In this document: positions 16,902 to 25,516 of the stretch, piece by piece
How positions within the stretch are numbered: position 1 is the stretch's first letter
Layout of the letters: each line of letters starts with the position of its first letter
NCBI RefSeq assembly: GCF_000312105.1
Contig: NZ_HE978636.1
Coordinates: 692,841 to 756,840 of the forward strand
From: Aeromicrobium massiliense JC14
GTDB taxonomy: Bacteria > Actinomycetota > Actinomycetes > Propionibacteriales > Nocardioidaceae
Direction of reading: 5' to 3'
Length of the DNA stretch: 64,000 nt
Notes under the pieces: generated by a model
Databases searched by the model: none
What the model was told of the DNA's origin: nothing
Seen by the model: only the letters and a program-made list of their open reading frames with translations
Made by a program: the position numbers and the translations under genes

Positions 16902-17980
16902 CAGAACCTCACCCTCGGGTCGACGAGCGCCACGACCACGTCGATCAGGAAGCTGAACACGCAGACGATGAGCGCGATGAGCGTGACGATGCCCTGCACC
17001 GCCAGGAAGTCGCGGCGGACGAGGTAGTCGGCCAGCTGCAGGCCCAGGCCGTCCCACTCGAAGGTGGTCTCGGTGAGCACCGCACCGCCCAGGAGCATCG
17101 CGATCTGCAGGCCCATGACGGTCACGACCGGCACGAGCGCGTTGCGGAAGGCGTGCTTGCCGACGACGCGGCGCTCCTTGACGCCGCGGGCGCGGGCGGC
17201 GGTGACGTAGTCGGCGCGCAGGGTCTGGATCAGGTTGACCCGCACCAGGCGCAGGAAGACGCCACCGGTGAGCAGGCCCAGGGCGAGGGCCGGCAGCACG
17301 GCGTGCTGGACGACGTCCCACACGTACGCCGGGTCGCCCCACAGGATCGCGTCGATCAGCAGGATGTTGGTCTTGGGCTTGACGTCCTGCAGCGCGAGCT
17401 CGGTGGTGATCGAGGCGCGTCCGGACGTCGGCCAGCCGTACGGGGAGACGGCGAGCTTGAGCAGCAGGCCGACGAAGAAGACGGGGGCGGCGTAGAACAG
17501 GATCGCCAGCAGGCGCAGCACGACGTCGGGCAGCTGGTCGCGCTTGCGGGCGGCGAGCCGGCCCAGCGGGATCGCGACGGCGAAGGCCACGATCAGCGCG
17601 TAGATGCTCAGCTCGAGCGTCGCGGCACCGTTCTTGACCAGGATCTCGCTGATCTCGCGGTTGTCGGTCAGCGTGGTGCCGAAGTCGCCGTGCAGCAGCC
17701 CGGACAGGTACTCCCAGTACTGCTGGATGAGCGGACGGTCCAGGCCGGCCGCCTCCTTGCGCTCGGCGATCTGCTCGGCGGTGAGCCGTCCGGCGTTGGC
17801 CGCCGTGATCGGGTCGCCGATGACGCGCATCAGCACGAAGACGGTCGTGACCAGCACCCACAGCATGGGGATGATCAGGGCGAGCCGGACCAGCAGGTAG
17901 CGGGCCAGCGGCGGAAGGCCACCGCGTCGCGACGACGTGGTGACAGGTGGGTCGCTCGGGGCGAGCACCTCGGTGGTCAT
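16901..17980 (-). CDS. DppB/OppB-like ABC permease
   Basis: 359 aa. Binding-protein-dependent permease of the peptide/nickel class: ARYLLVRLALIIPMLWVLVTTVFVLMRVIGDP is the usual first helix and loop, DLPLIQQY-type segment reads LDRPLIQQYWEYLSGLLHGDFG, and the EAA loop is ADYVTAARARGVKERRVVGKHAFRNALVPVVTV. The N-terminal 25 residues are an additional cytoplasmic tail. GGAGGAC precedes ATG 17980. It lies 71 nt after the binding-protein gene, separated by a strong hairpin. Confidence 0.94.
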   Translation of the reverse strand: MTTEVLAPSDPPVTTSSRRGGLPPLARYLLVRLALIIPMLWVLVTTVFVLMRVIGDPITAANAGRLTAEQIAERKEAAGLDRPLIQQYWEYLSGLLHGDFGTTLTDNREISEILVKNGAATLELSIYALIVAFAVAIPLGRLAARKRDQLPDVVLRLLAILFYAAPVFFVGLLLKLAVSPYGWPTSGRASITTELALQDVKPKTNILLIDAILWGDPAYVWDVVQHAVLPALALGLLTGGVFLRLVRVNLIQTLRADYVTAARARGVKERRVVGKHAFRNALVPVVTVMGLQIAMLLGGAVLTETTFEWDGLGLQLADYLVRRDFLAVQGIVTLIALIVCVFSFLIDVVVALVDPRVRF

Positions 17981-18010
17981 GGAGTCCTCCAGGGGTGGGG
18001 TGGACGTGCG

Positions 18011-18041
18011 ACGGGGCGGGACCGGATCGGTCCCGCCCCGT
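18011..18041 (-). terminator. Intercistronic hairpin after the binding-protein gene
   Basis: A perfect 14-bp stem (18011-18024 with 18028-18041, GGGGCGGGACCG core) with a 3-nt loop in the 71-nt gap between the solute-binding-protein gene and its permease gene. No T-run follows. It could act as a partial terminator or mRNA stabiliser, keeping the binding protein in excess over the membrane parts. Confidence 0.6.
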
Positions 18042-18051
18042 CAGGCCCGCG

Positions 18052-19638
18052 TCACTTCGACAGCGACGTGAACCGGAACTTGAACGACGCGTCCAGGGTG
18101 TCCGAGACGCCCTTGACCTCGTCGACGCCGATCGCGACCTGCGCGCCGGTGAGCAGCGGCAGGATCGGGACCTGGTCGGCGATGCGGTCCTGGATCTCGC
18201 CCAGGGTCTTCTCGCGCGAGGCCGTGTCGGCGTCGGTGCGCTCCTTGTCGAGCATCGCCGCGGTCGTGGCGTCGTCGTAGTGGGACTGCAGGAAGTTGTT
18301 CGGACCGAAGAACGGCGTCAGGTAGTTGTCCGAGTCCGGGAAGTCCGGGAACCAGCCCAGCTGGTAGGCCGGGTAGGAGTCGGCGACGCGCTCCTCGCTG
18401 TAGGTCGTCCACTCGCTCGACTGCAGCGTGACCTTGAACAGGCCGGTCTCCTCGAGCTGGCGCTTGACCGCGTTGTACTCCTCGGCCGAGTTCGAGCCGT
18501 AGTGGTCCGGGCTGTACTGCAGGCTCAGCGCGACCGGCGTCTTGACGCCCGCGTCGTCGAGCAGCTTCTTGGCCGCGGCCGCGTCCGGCTTCTCGCCGTA
18601 GGCGGTCTTGAACGACTCGGTGGCGCCCGGCAGGCCCTCCGGCACGGCCGACCACGCCGGCGTGTAGGTGCCCTTGTAGACCTGCTCGCTCAGCGCGGCG
18701 CGGTCGACGGAGTAGGCAGCGGCCTTGCGGACCGCGTTCTTCTGCGCCTCGTCGGTGCCGGGCATCGTCTTGAGGTTGAAGACGATGTAGCGCAGCTCGC
18801 CGCCGGGGCCCTTGTGGACCGTCACGCCGTCGGCCTTCTCCAGGCTCTCGATGTCGGTCGGGGTCAGCGAGCGGTACGCGACGTCGATCTTCTTGTTCTC
18901 GATGTCGAGCTTCAGGTTGTTGGCGTCCTTGTAGTAGGACATCGTCACCTGGTCGGCCTTCGGCTTGCCGTAGGTGCCGTCGTAGTCGGGGTTGGCCTTG
19001 AACTGGGCCACCTCGTTCTTGCTGTACTTGGCGATCGTGTACGGGCCGGAGAAGCCGTCGGCCTCGACCGCCTCGTCGTCGCTCAGCACGCGGTCCTTGG
19101 GGTAGGTCTTCTCGTCGACGATCGGGCCGGCGGAGGTGACGAGCACCTGCGGGAAGGTCTGGTCGTTGGGCGACTTGAGCGTGAAGACGACCGTCTGGGG
19201 GTCCTTCGCCTCGACCTTGGCCATGTTGCCCAGCAGCGACGCCGGGCCGTTGGGGTTGTTGATGTCGACGATGCGCTGGTAGGAGAACGCGACGCTCTCG
19301 GCCGTCAGCGGGTTGCCGTTGGCGAACTTCAGGCCGTCCTTCATCGTGCACGTGTACTCGGTCGGCGTGGTGAAGTCGCACTTCTCCGCGGCGTCCGGCG
19401 TGAGCTCGGTGCTGCCGGCGGGGAAGTTGAGCAGGTACTGGTAGACCTGCGTCTGGACGTTCAGCGAGCCGTTGTCGTACGCGCCGGCCGGGTCGATCGA
19501 GACGACCTTGTCGGTCGTGCCGACGACGATGGCCTCGCCCGAGGAGTCCTCGGAGTCGTTGCCCGCCCCGCACGCGGCCAGGGCCGCGGCAGCGAGGGCG
19601 GTCGCGGCGACGGCCGCCGCACCCCTACGAATACGCAT
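18052..19638 (-). CDS. Extracellular solute-binding lipoprotein, peptide/nickel type (SBP_bac_5)
   Basis: 528 aa. A lipoprotein signal peptide ([20 protein letters not shown], then AACG with the lipid-modified Cys) leads into a family-5 binding protein: [33 protein letters not shown], and the [34 protein letters not shown] block diagnostic of DppA/OppA-like proteins. It delivers peptides or similar ligands to the permeases encoded downstream. ATG 19638 is chosen over an in-frame ATG at 19683 because AAGGAG lies 7 nt upstream and it gives a proper signal peptide. Confidence 0.93.
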   Translation of the reverse strand: MRIRRGAAAVAATALAAAALAACGAGNDSEDSSGEAIVVGTTDKVVSIDPAGAYDNGSLNVQTQVYQYLLNFPAGSTELTPDAAEKCDFTTPTEYTCTMKDGLKFANGNPLTAESVAFSYQRIVDINNPNGPASLLGNMAKVEAKDPQTVVFTLKSPNDQTFPQVLVTSAGPIVDEKTYPKDRVLSDDEAVEADGFSGPYTIAKYSKNEVAQFKANPDYDGTYGKPKADQVTMSYYKDANNLKLDIENKKIDVAYRSLTPTDIESLEKADGVTVHKGPGGELRYIVFNLKTMPGTDEAQKNAVRKAAAYSVDRAALSEQVYKGTYTPAWSAVPEGLPGATESFKTAYGEKPDAAAAKKLLDDAGVKTPVALSLQYSPDHYGSNSAEEYNAVKRQLEETGLFKVTLQSSEWTTYSEERVADSYPAYQLGWFPDFPDSDNYLTPFFGPNNFLQSHYDDATTAAMLDKERTDADTASREKTLGEIQDRIADQVPILPLLTGAQVAIGVDEVKGVSDTLDASFKFRFTSLSK

Positions 19639-19770
19639 GTGTTGCTCCTTGTTGTCTGGTCGCGCCATGGTGAGCGCGCCCACACGCTACTCGTCGCGTG
19701 ACGCAACCCCCAGGACATCGCCGTTGCAACTTGGTTACGAGCGGCACACGGAGCCCTCGGTCAGGCCCGA

Positions 19771-19776
19771 TACCCT
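19771..19776 (+). promoter_or_regulatory. Leaderless-type -10 box of glyA
   Basis: TACCCT, 7 nt before the glyA ATG (19784). No convincing ribosome binding site lies in between. No clear -35 hexamer. Confidence 0.4.
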
Positions 19777-19783
19777 GGGAACC

Positions 19784-21058
19784 ATGAGCCATGACGCGCA
19801 CCTCGTCGACTTCGATCCCGAAGTCGCCCGCCTCATCGACGCCGAGCTGGACCGCCAGCAGACGACGCTCGAGATGATCGCCTCGGAGAACTTCGCCCCG
19901 GTCGCCGCCCTGGAGGCCCAGGGCAGCGTGCTGACGAACAAGTACGCCGAGGGCTACCCCGGTGCGCGCTACTACGGCGGCTGCGAGTTCGTCGACCAGA
20001 TCGAGCAGATCGCCATCGACCGGCTCAAGCAGCTCTTCGACGCGCGGCACGCGAACGTCCAGCCGCACTCGGGTGCCCAGGCCAACGCCGCCGCCCTGCA
20101 CGCCATCGCGCGCGCCGGCGACACGATCCTCGGCCTGGACCTGGCCAACGGCGGCCACCTGACCCACGGCATGAAGATCAACTTCTCCGGCCGGCTCTAC
20201 AACGTCGTGCCGTACCACGTCGACGGCGACGGCATCGTCGACATGGAGGAGGTCGCCACGCTGGCGCGCGAGCACCAGCCGAAGGTGATCATCGCCGGCT
20301 GGTCGGCCTACCCGCGCCAGCTCGACTTCGCCGCGTTCCGCGCGATCGCCGACGAGGTCGGCGCGATGCTGTGGGTCGACATGGCGCACTTCGCCGGCCT
20401 CGTGGCCACCGGCCTGCACCCCAGCCCGCTGCCGCACGCGCACGTCGTCACCACCACGACGCACAAGACGCTCGGCGGCCCGCGCGGCGGCGCGATCATG
20501 ACCAACGACGACGCCGTCGCCAAGAAGATCCAGTCCGCGGTCTTCCCCGGCCAGCAGGGCGGCCCGCTCGAGCACGTCATCGCGGCCAAGGCCGTCGCGT
20601 TCAAGATGGCGCTCGAGCCCGGCTTCAAGGAGCGCCAGGAGCGCACCATCGAGGGCGCCCGCATCCTGGCCGACCGGCTGCTGGCCGACGACGTGAAGGC
20701 GGCGGGCATCTCGGTGCTCAGCGGCGGCACGGACGTCCACCTGGTGCTGGTCGACCTGCGCGACTCGGTGTTCGACGGCCAGCAGGCCGAGGACCGACTG
20801 CACGAGGTCGGCATCACGGTGAACCGCAACGCCGTCCCGAACGACCCGCGTCCGCCGAAGGTGACGTCGGGGCTGCGCATCGGCACGCCGGCCCTGGCCA
20901 CGCGCGGCTTCGGCGCGGCCGAGTTCACCGAGGTCGCCGACATCATCGCCGCGGCGCTGCAGCCCGGCGACGTCGACGTGGCCGCCCTGCGCGGCCGCGT
21001 GACCGAGCTGGCCAAGCGCTTCCCGCTGTACGCCGACGTGGCGCCGTTCACCCGCTGA
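19784..21058 (+). CDS. glyA: Serine hydroxymethyltransferase
   Basis: 424 aa, cytoplasmic PLP enzyme that interconverts serine and glycine with tetrahydrofolate, the main source of one-carbon units. The sequence follows the family throughout: [39 protein letters not shown], and the cofactor lysine K228 in [17 protein letters not shown] 19784 gives the usual start. The gene is divergent from the peptide-importer operon. I see no glycine or other riboswitch in the 145-nt gap, which instead suggests a leaderless message. Confidence 0.97.
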   Translation: MSHDAHLVDFDPEVARLIDAELDRQQTTLEMIASENFAPVAALEAQGSVLTNKYAEGYPGARYYGGCEFVDQIEQIAIDRLKQLFDARHANVQPHSGAQANAAALHAIARAGDTILGLDLANGGHLTHGMKINFSGRLYNVVPYHVDGDGIVDMEEVATLAREHQPKVIIAGWSAYPRQLDFAAFRAIADEVGAMLWVDMAHFAGLVATGLHPSPLPHAHVVTTTTHKTLGGPRGGAIMTNDDAVAKKIQSAVFPGQQGGPLEHVIAAKAVAFKMALEPGFKERQERTIEGARILADRLLADDVKAAGISVLSGGTDVHLVLVDLRDSVFDGQQAEDRLHEVGITVNRNAVPNDPRPPKVTSGLRIGTPALATRGFGAAEFTEVADIIAAALQPGDVDVAALRGRVTELAKRFPLYADVAPFTR

Positions 21059-21071
21059 GCCGTGTCCTGAC

Positions 21072-21866
21072 GTGTCGTCCTCCTCGTCGTCCGCGCGCGA
21101 CTGGCTCCGGCCGGGCGTCGCGGCGCTGACCCTCGTCGCGGTGGCGGCGCTCGTCTTCTGCGTCCTCATGGGCCGCTGGCAGATCGGCGTCTACACCGCC
21201 GAGCAGGACGACGCCCGTGCGGAGCGGCAGGCGGCCGCGGCCGTCCCGTTGGGCGAGCTGTGGCAGCCGGGCGAGGCGTTCCACGACGACCTGGCCGACC
21301 GGTCGGTGAGCGTCACGGGTCGCTTCGCCGGCGACCAGTGGTGGGTCGAGGGCAAGGGCCAGGACGGCCGCGAGGGCCTGTGGCTGCTCGCCACCCTGCA
21401 GGTGCAGGGCCAGGACGCCGCGCTGGCCGTCGTCCGCGGCTGGTCGCCCGAGGTCGCCCCGTACCCGGCACTGCCGGCCGGCGACGTCACGCTCGAGGCG
21501 CTGCTCGAGCCGAGCGACAGCACCGAGTACGCCGAGCGCGAGGTCGACGGCACGACCGTCATCGCCAGCGTTCGCGTCGCCGCGCTGCTCAACGAGCTCG
21601 ACTACCCGCTCTACAGCGGGTACGCGCTGAACCGGACGCCCGCGGTGGCCGCCGGCCTCGACCTGGCCGAGGGGCCGGACGCGGAGGTCTCCTGGACCAC
21701 CGGGCTGCAGAACCTGTCGTACGCCTGGCAGTGGTGGGCGTTCGCGGCGTTCGTCATCTTCATGTGGTGGCGCATGAGCCACGACGTCGTCGCGTCCCAC
21801 CGGGCGCGGAGCGAGACCGAGTCCGGCCCCACCGGGTCGGCCGAGCAGAGGGAAGTGGTCGCGTGA
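21072..21866 (+). CDS. SURF1-family protein
   Basis: 264 aa. Two membrane helices bracket the protein (about 17-37, AALTLVAVAALVFCVLMGRWQ, and 218-236, YAWQWWAFAAFVIFMWW). Between them lies the extracytoplasmic SURF1 domain with VSVTGRFAGDQWWVEGKGQDGREGLWLLATL and VVRGWSPE. SURF1 proteins assist assembly of cytochrome c oxidase (haem a insertion); actinobacterial members are usually annotated from homology alone. GTG 21072 has no obvious ribosome binding site. It overlaps the next gene by 4 nt. Confidence 0.85.
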   Translation: MSSSSSSARDWLRPGVAALTLVAVAALVFCVLMGRWQIGVYTAEQDDARAERQAAAAVPLGELWQPGEAFHDDLADRSVSVTGRFAGDQWWVEGKGQDGREGLWLLATLQVQGQDAALAVVRGWSPEVAPYPALPAGDVTLEALLEPSDSTEYAEREVDGTTVIASVRVAALLNELDYPLYSGYALNRTPAVAAGLDLAEGPDAEVSWTTGLQNLSYAWQWWAFAAFVIFMWWRMSHDVVASHRARSETESGPTGSAEQREVVA

Positions 21867-22195
21867 ACGGCGGCTTGGAGCGCACCTACAGCGTGCTGGC
21901 CTGGATCGTGGGCTGCACGACGTTCTTCGTCGTGCTGGCCTTCGTGTTCCAGCTCAGCACCGACCCGACGTCGTGGTGGAACGTCAACGACGACGTCGTG
22001 AAGGTCGTCGACATGGTGCACGGCTGGCTGTTCATGGTGGTGCTCGTGCTGGTGGCGATCCTGTCGCGCCGCTACGGCTGGACGGTCGGCTTCACGCTCA
22101 CCACGATGATCCTGGCGACGCTGCCGGTCGTCAGCTTCTGGGCGGAGCGCCGCGCCACCCACGCGATGCGGGCGAAGGCCGCCACCACCGCCTGA
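21863..22195 (+). CDS. DUF3817 membrane protein
   Basis: 110 aa, GTG start overlapping the SURF1-like stop (GTGA). Three hydrophobic segments: SVLAWIVGCTTFFVVLAFVFQL, VVDMVHGWLFMVVLVLVAILS and TVGFTLTTMILATLPVVSFW. The HGWLF segment and overall pattern fit DUF3817, a family of small integral membrane proteins often found next to SURF1 or guaA in actinobacteria. Function unknown. Confidence 0.75.
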   Translation: MNGGLERTYSVLAWIVGCTTFFVVLAFVFQLSTDPTSWWNVNDDVVKVVDMVHGWLFMVVLVLVAILSRRYGWTVGFTLTTMILATLPVVSFWAERRATHAMRAKAATTA

Positions 22196-22207
22196 CCCGG
22201 TCGCGGC

Positions 22208-22981
22208 TCAGCGGCCGTGGAACGTGGCGTGGCCCGGGCCGTCCTGGAGGAACGACGCCATGCCGTGCTGCAGGTCCTCGGTGTCGAACAGCTCGGCAGC
22301 GATCGTCGTGACGTGTGCGTCGGCCTCGGCCACGCCGCCGGCCTCCACGTGCCGCAGCACCTGCTTGGCCGCGGCGAACGCCTTCGTCGGGCCGTCGGCG
22401 AACCGGGCGGCGTAGGCCAGCGTCGCCGCCTCGAAGTCCTCGTCGTCCAGCACGCGATTCACCACGCCCCAGCGCTCGAACGTCGCGGCGTCGTACAGGT
22501 CGCCGCTGAACACGACCTCCTTGGCTCGGGCGGCTCCGGCTCGCGCGGCCAGCCGCTGCGTGCCGCCCATCGTGGGCGTGAGGCCGATGACCCGCTCGAC
22601 CAGGCCGAACCGTGCCTTCGGCGTGGCGACGACGAGGTCGCACGCGAGCGCGACCTCGAGCGCCCAGGTGAGCGTCAGGCCGTGGGCGGCGAAGACGGTC
22701 GGCCCCGGCAGCGCGGCGATGCGCAGGGGCAGCTCGATCATCCGGTCGTACAGCGCCTTGGTGGCCGGCTTGGTCTGCTGCGCGTGGAACTCCGAGACGT
22801 CCACGCCGCCGGAGACGACGCGACCGCGGGCGCGGACCACCACGACGCGCGGCAGGTCGGCCTCGACCTCGTCGAGCGCCTCGTCGAACGCATCGTGCAG
22901 CGCGCGCGAGTACAGGTTGACCGGAGGAGCCTCGACGGTCAGGACGGCGACGTCGCCCTCGCGGGTGACGGCGACGCTCAC
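22208..22981 (-). CDS. Enoyl-CoA hydratase/isomerase-family protein
   Basis: 257 aa, GTG start. The crotonase fold is recognisable from VNLYSRALHDAFDEALDEVEAD, the oxyanion-hole region FAAHGLTLTWALEVALACDLVVATPKARFGLVE, and IGLTPTMGGTQRLAARAG. Usual crotonases have Gly-Gly-Gly (AxGGGxxL) where this one reads HGLTLTWALE, so a hydratase role is uncertain; the class also includes isomerases, hydrolases and lyases. The start overlaps the stop of the small membrane protein gene upstream, so the two form an operon. Confidence 0.85.
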   Translation of the reverse strand: MSVAVTREGDVAVLTVEAPPVNLYSRALHDAFDEALDEVEADLPRVVVVRARGRVVSGGVDVSEFHAQQTKPATKALYDRMIELPLRIAALPGPTVFAAHGLTLTWALEVALACDLVVATPKARFGLVERVIGLTPTMGGTQRLAARAGAARAKEVVFSGDLYDAATFERWGVVNRVLDDEDFEAATLAYAARFADGPTKAFAAAKQVLRHVEAGGVAEADAHVTTIAAELFDTEDLQHGMASFLQDGPGHATFHGR

Positions 22982-23289
22982 CGCTGGTTCCCGTCGACGT
23001 CGATCTCTTCGTCGGGCACGAGCTCGACGTGCGGCTCGTGCGGCACGACGTCCGGGTCGTCCTCGACCTCCGCGGGCACGGCGACGGCGGTCGGCGCCGG
23101 GTCGGCCGGGGCGGAGCGGCGCAGCTCCTCGTCGGTCGCGTCCGCCGGCACCTCGAGCGTGTCGTCGGCGCCGGGCGGGACGTACGAGCCGCCCTGGTCG
23201 CGGGTGGCCTGCTTCAGGACGTAGGCCCCGACGCCCACGAGGACGAGCAGGAGCAGGCGGCGACGGCGGGGGGAGCGGGACTTCGACAT
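22978..23289 (-). CDS. Small membrane-anchored acidic protein of unknown function
   Basis: 103 aa. A basic start (MSKSRSPRRRRL) precedes one membrane helix (LLLLVLVGVGAYVL, about 12-25). A long acidic, Pro-rich tail outside follows. No family recognised. ATG 23289 is preceded at 6 nt by TACGGT, so the message is probably leaderless. It overlaps and is cotranscribed with the crotonase gene. Confidence 0.65.
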   Translation of the reverse strand: MSKSRSPRRRRLLLLVLVGVGAYVLKQATRDQGGSYVPPGADDTLEVPADATDEELRRSAPADPAPTAVAVPAEVEDDPDVVPHEPHVELVPDEEIDVDGNQR

Positions 23290-23295
23290 GGGGAC

Positions 23296-23301
23296 ACCGT
23301 A
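23296..23301 (-). promoter_or_regulatory. Leaderless-type -10 box of the small membrane protein/crotonase operon
   Basis: TACGGT on the minus strand, six bases (GTCCCC) before the ATG at 23289. Confidence 0.4.
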
Positions 23302-23400
23302 GCGAGCCGCCCGGGCCGCGGCCGAGCGTCCGCGCCGCCGTCCGCCGTGCCCGCGCAGGCCCGCGTGGGAGGATGGAGGCCCCACCGAGAGAGGACCCCC

Positions 23401-23925
23401 GTGGCCGAGCAGCTGATCGCGACCTTCAAGACCAACCACGGCGACATCGTCGTCGAGCTCTTCCCGAACCACGCCCCCGTCACCGTCGAGAACTTCGTCG
23501 GCCTGGCCGAGGGCACCAAGGAGTGGCGCGACCCCGCGACGGGCGAGACCCGCACCACCCCGCTGTACGAGGACCTCGAGTTCCACCGCATCATCGCCGA
23601 CTTCATGCTCCAGGGCGGCGACCCGATCGGGAACGGCACCGGCGGCCCCGGCTACCAGTTCCAGGACGAGTTCCACCCCGAGCTGCAGTTCGACAAGCCG
23701 TACCTGCTGGCCATGGCCAACGCCGGGCCCGGCACCAACGGCTCGCAGTTCTTCATCACCCTCGTCCCCACGACGTGGCTGAACCGCAAGCACACGATCT
23801 TCGGCGAGGTCGCCGACGACGCCAGCCGTCAGGTCGTCGACGCGATCGGCGCGGTCAAGACCGACCGCTTCGACCGTCCGACCGAGCCGGTCGTCCTGCA
23901 GAAGATCGAGATCGAGCGGCGATGA
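23401..23925 (+). CDS. ppiA: Peptidyl-prolyl cis-trans isomerase (cyclophilin type)
   Basis: 174 aa, GTG start after GAGAGGA. Cyclophilin signature throughout: NHGDIVVELFPNHAPVTVENF, FHRIIADFMLQGGDP, MANAGPGTNGSQFFIT and HTIFGEV. It catalyses proline isomerisation; no signal peptide, so cytoplasmic. In actinobacteria this gene (Rv0009-type) sits close to the replication origin, and the downstream order here agrees with that. Confidence 0.95.
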   Translation: MAEQLIATFKTNHGDIVVELFPNHAPVTVENFVGLAEGTKEWRDPATGETRTTPLYEDLEFHRIIADFMLQGGDPIGNGTGGPGYQFQDEFHPELQFDKPYLLAMANAGPGTNGSQFFITLVPTTWLNRKHTIFGEVADDASRQVVDAIGAVKTDRFDRPTEPVVLQKIEIERR

Positions 23926-24797
23926 GCCAGCCGGCCGGGCCCTCGGGCCCGACCTGCTACCGCCACTCCGACCGGGAGGCGTACATCTCGTGCCAGCGCT
24001 GCGGCCGGACGATCTGTCCGGAGTGCATGCGCGAGGCGTCCGTGGGCTTCCAGTGCCCCGAGTGCGTCGCCGAGGGAAGCCGCACCGTCCGCCGTCCGCG
24101 CACGATGGCGGGCGGCGCGGTGCGTCCCGGGCGCGAGAACGTCGTCACGATGACGATGATCGGCATCAACGTGCTGGCCTTCGTCGGCACGCTGGCCACG
24201 GGCGGCAACAACGGCACGCTCAACCAGTGGGGCGCGATGCTGAGCCTCTCGTCGTTCTCGCCCGAGAGCGGTGAGCTGCTCACCGGCGTGGCCGACGGCG
24301 CCTGGTGGCGTCCGGTCACCTCGGCGTTCCTGCACTTCGGCGTGCTGCACCTGCTGCTGAACATGTACGCGCTGTACCTGTTCGGCCCCATGGCCGAGCG
24401 GGCGCTCGGGACGCTGCGGTACGTGCTGACCTACCTGACCCTCGCGGTCGGGTCGTCGGTGGTCGTCTACTGGTTCTCCGACGAGCGGGCCCTGACCGCG
24501 GGCGCGTCCGGCGTGGTGTTCGGGCTGTTCGGCTTCGTGCTCGTGCTGATGCTCAAGCTCGGCCAGGACGTCCGCGGGCTGCTGGTGCTGCTGGCGATCA
24601 ACGCGTTCATCAGCCTGCAGGGCGGCATCAGCTGGCAGGCCCACCTGGGCGGCTTCGTCACCGGGTTCCTGCTCGCCGGCGTGCTGGCCCTGGCTCCGCG
24701 GCGCATCCGTCCGGCGGCGTACTGGGTGGCGCTGGCGCTGGTGTGGGCGGTGTGCGCGATCGGCCTGGTCGTCCGCACGGTCCAGCTCACGGCGTGA
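23922..24797 (+). CDS. Rhomboid-family intramembrane serine protease with N-terminal zinc finger
   Basis: 291 aa. The N-terminus has a B-box-like zinc-binding region: CYRHSDREAYISCQRCGRTICPEC, then CPEC, about residues 12-48. A six-helix rhomboid domain follows, with the HLLLN motif (His143, Asn147), catalytic Ser196 in GASGVVFG and His241 in WQAHLGGF. It is predicted to cleave membrane proteins within the bilayer. ATG 23922 overlaps the ppiA stop. It ends convergent to crgA. Confidence 0.93.
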   Translation: MSQPAGPSGPTCYRHSDREAYISCQRCGRTICPECMREASVGFQCPECVAEGSRTVRRPRTMAGGAVRPGRENVVTMTMIGINVLAFVGTLATGGNNGTLNQWGAMLSLSSFSPESGELLTGVADGAWWRPVTSAFLHFGVLHLLLNMYALYLFGPMAERALGTLRYVLTYLTLAVGSSVVVYWFSDERALTAGASGVVFGLFGFVLVLMLKLGQDVRGLLVLLAINAFISLQGGISWQAHLGGFVTGFLLAGVLALAPRRIRPAAYWVALALVWAVCAIGLVVRTVQLTA

Positions 24798-24824
24798 CCG
24801 GTCCCCAGGTCCGTCCCCAGCTGT

Positions 24825-24905
24825 GAATGACACCGGTGTGATTACCCACAGGCTTGTGCACACCTGGGCATAACCACACTGGTGTCATTCCCAGGGTTGT
24901 GCACA
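24825..24905. repeat. Inverted repeat carrying DnaA-box-like 9-mers
   Basis: Arms GAATGACACCGGTGTG (24825-24840) and its complement at 24875-24890 (one mismatch) flank a 34-nt centre. In and beside it are four near-matches to the DnaA box TTATNCACA/TTGTCCACA: TTACCCACA (24842-24850), TTGTGCACA (24854-24862), TTATGCCCA on the minus strand (24865-24873) and TTGTGCACA (24897-24905). The site is between the 3' ends of two convergent genes, so a promoter role is unlikely. Confidence 0.5.
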
Positions 24906-24916
24906 GGGGTGGACGA

Positions 24917-24963
24917 ACGACGGCGGCGCAGGCGCGGATCATCCGCACCTGCGCCGCCGTCGT
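24917..24963. terminator. Bidirectional terminator between rhomboid gene and crgA
   Basis: A 23-bp stem with one mismatch; arms 24917-24939 and 24941-24963, with ACGACGGCGGCGCAGG pairing perfectly, and a very small loop. It lies between convergent genes. Confidence 0.75.
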
Positions 24964-24981
24964 CGTCGGGGAGCGGGGTCG

Positions 24982-25419
24982 TCACTCCCACTTCGTGGCG
25001 AAGCCGAAGGCCGCCACGATGAAGCCCATGCCGATGACCAGGTTCCACTGGCCGAGGTCGGAGTACACCGGGATGTCGTGCTCGGTGCCGCTGGTGACGT
25101 AGAAGACCACGATCCACAGCAGGCCGATGGCGGCCGAGCCGATCATGAGCGGGGCGGCCCAGCGGTTGGGGCCGGTCGTGGGCTCCCGGCGGGCCAGCAG
25201 CACCGCGCCCACCAGCAGCAGCGCGCCGATGACGTAGTTCCAGACGCCGAGCGCGGTGTACGCCTCGATGTCCTTGATGCCGGGCACGCCCACGGCGTCG
25301 GACTTGGCGATCGGGTAGCCCACGAGCCACAGCAGGCCGACGAGGCCCACGGTGATCGCCAGGCCGCGGCCCTCGGTGCGGCCGCGACGGGGCGTGTCGG
25401 TCGACTTCTTCTGTGCCAC
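24982..25419 (-). CDS. crgA: Cell division protein CrgA, tandemly duplicated form
   Basis: 145 aa, GTG start with GAGGAAG 7 nt upstream (minus strand); an in-frame GTG at 25482 lies upstream of the presumed promoter and is not used. CrgA is a small septal membrane protein that recruits wall-synthesis enzymes in actinobacteria. It normally has 80-95 aa and two helices. Here the unit occurs twice: residues about 20-80 contain GLVGLLWLVGYPIA and ALGVWNYVIGALLLVGAVLL, and 88-145 contain AAIGLLWIVVFYVT and DLGQWNLVIGMGFIVAAFGFATKW. Four membrane helices result. Position next to ppiA and DUF881 is the standard one for crgA. Confidence 0.88.
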   Translation of the reverse strand: MAQKKSTDTPRRGRTEGRGLAITVGLVGLLWLVGYPIAKSDAVGVPGIKDIEAYTALGVWNYVIGALLLVGAVLLARREPTTGPNRWAAPLMIGSAAIGLLWIVVFYVTSGTEHDIPVYSDLGQWNLVIGMGFIVAAFGFATKWE

Positions 25420-25462
25420 GGTGTGTCTTCCTCTGTGCGGAGTGCGCTGGTTGCTCTCGGTT

Positions 25463-25468
25463 ACCTTA
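25463..25468 (-). promoter_or_regulatory. -10 box for crgA
   Basis: TAAGGT on the minus strand, about 44 nt before the chosen crgA start. The only TANNNT-type match in the crgA/DUF881 divergent gap. Confidence 0.35.
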
Positions 25469-25516
25469 GTCGGGCGGGCCACCGGGTCCGCGCAGGCGGT
25501 GCACGAGGAGGCCCAG

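Noticed and set aside
19639-19783. A glycine or tetrahydrofolate riboswitch upstream of glyA.
   Set aside because: The glyA -10 box lies 7 nt before the ATG, leaving no leader, and no conserved riboswitch core is visible.
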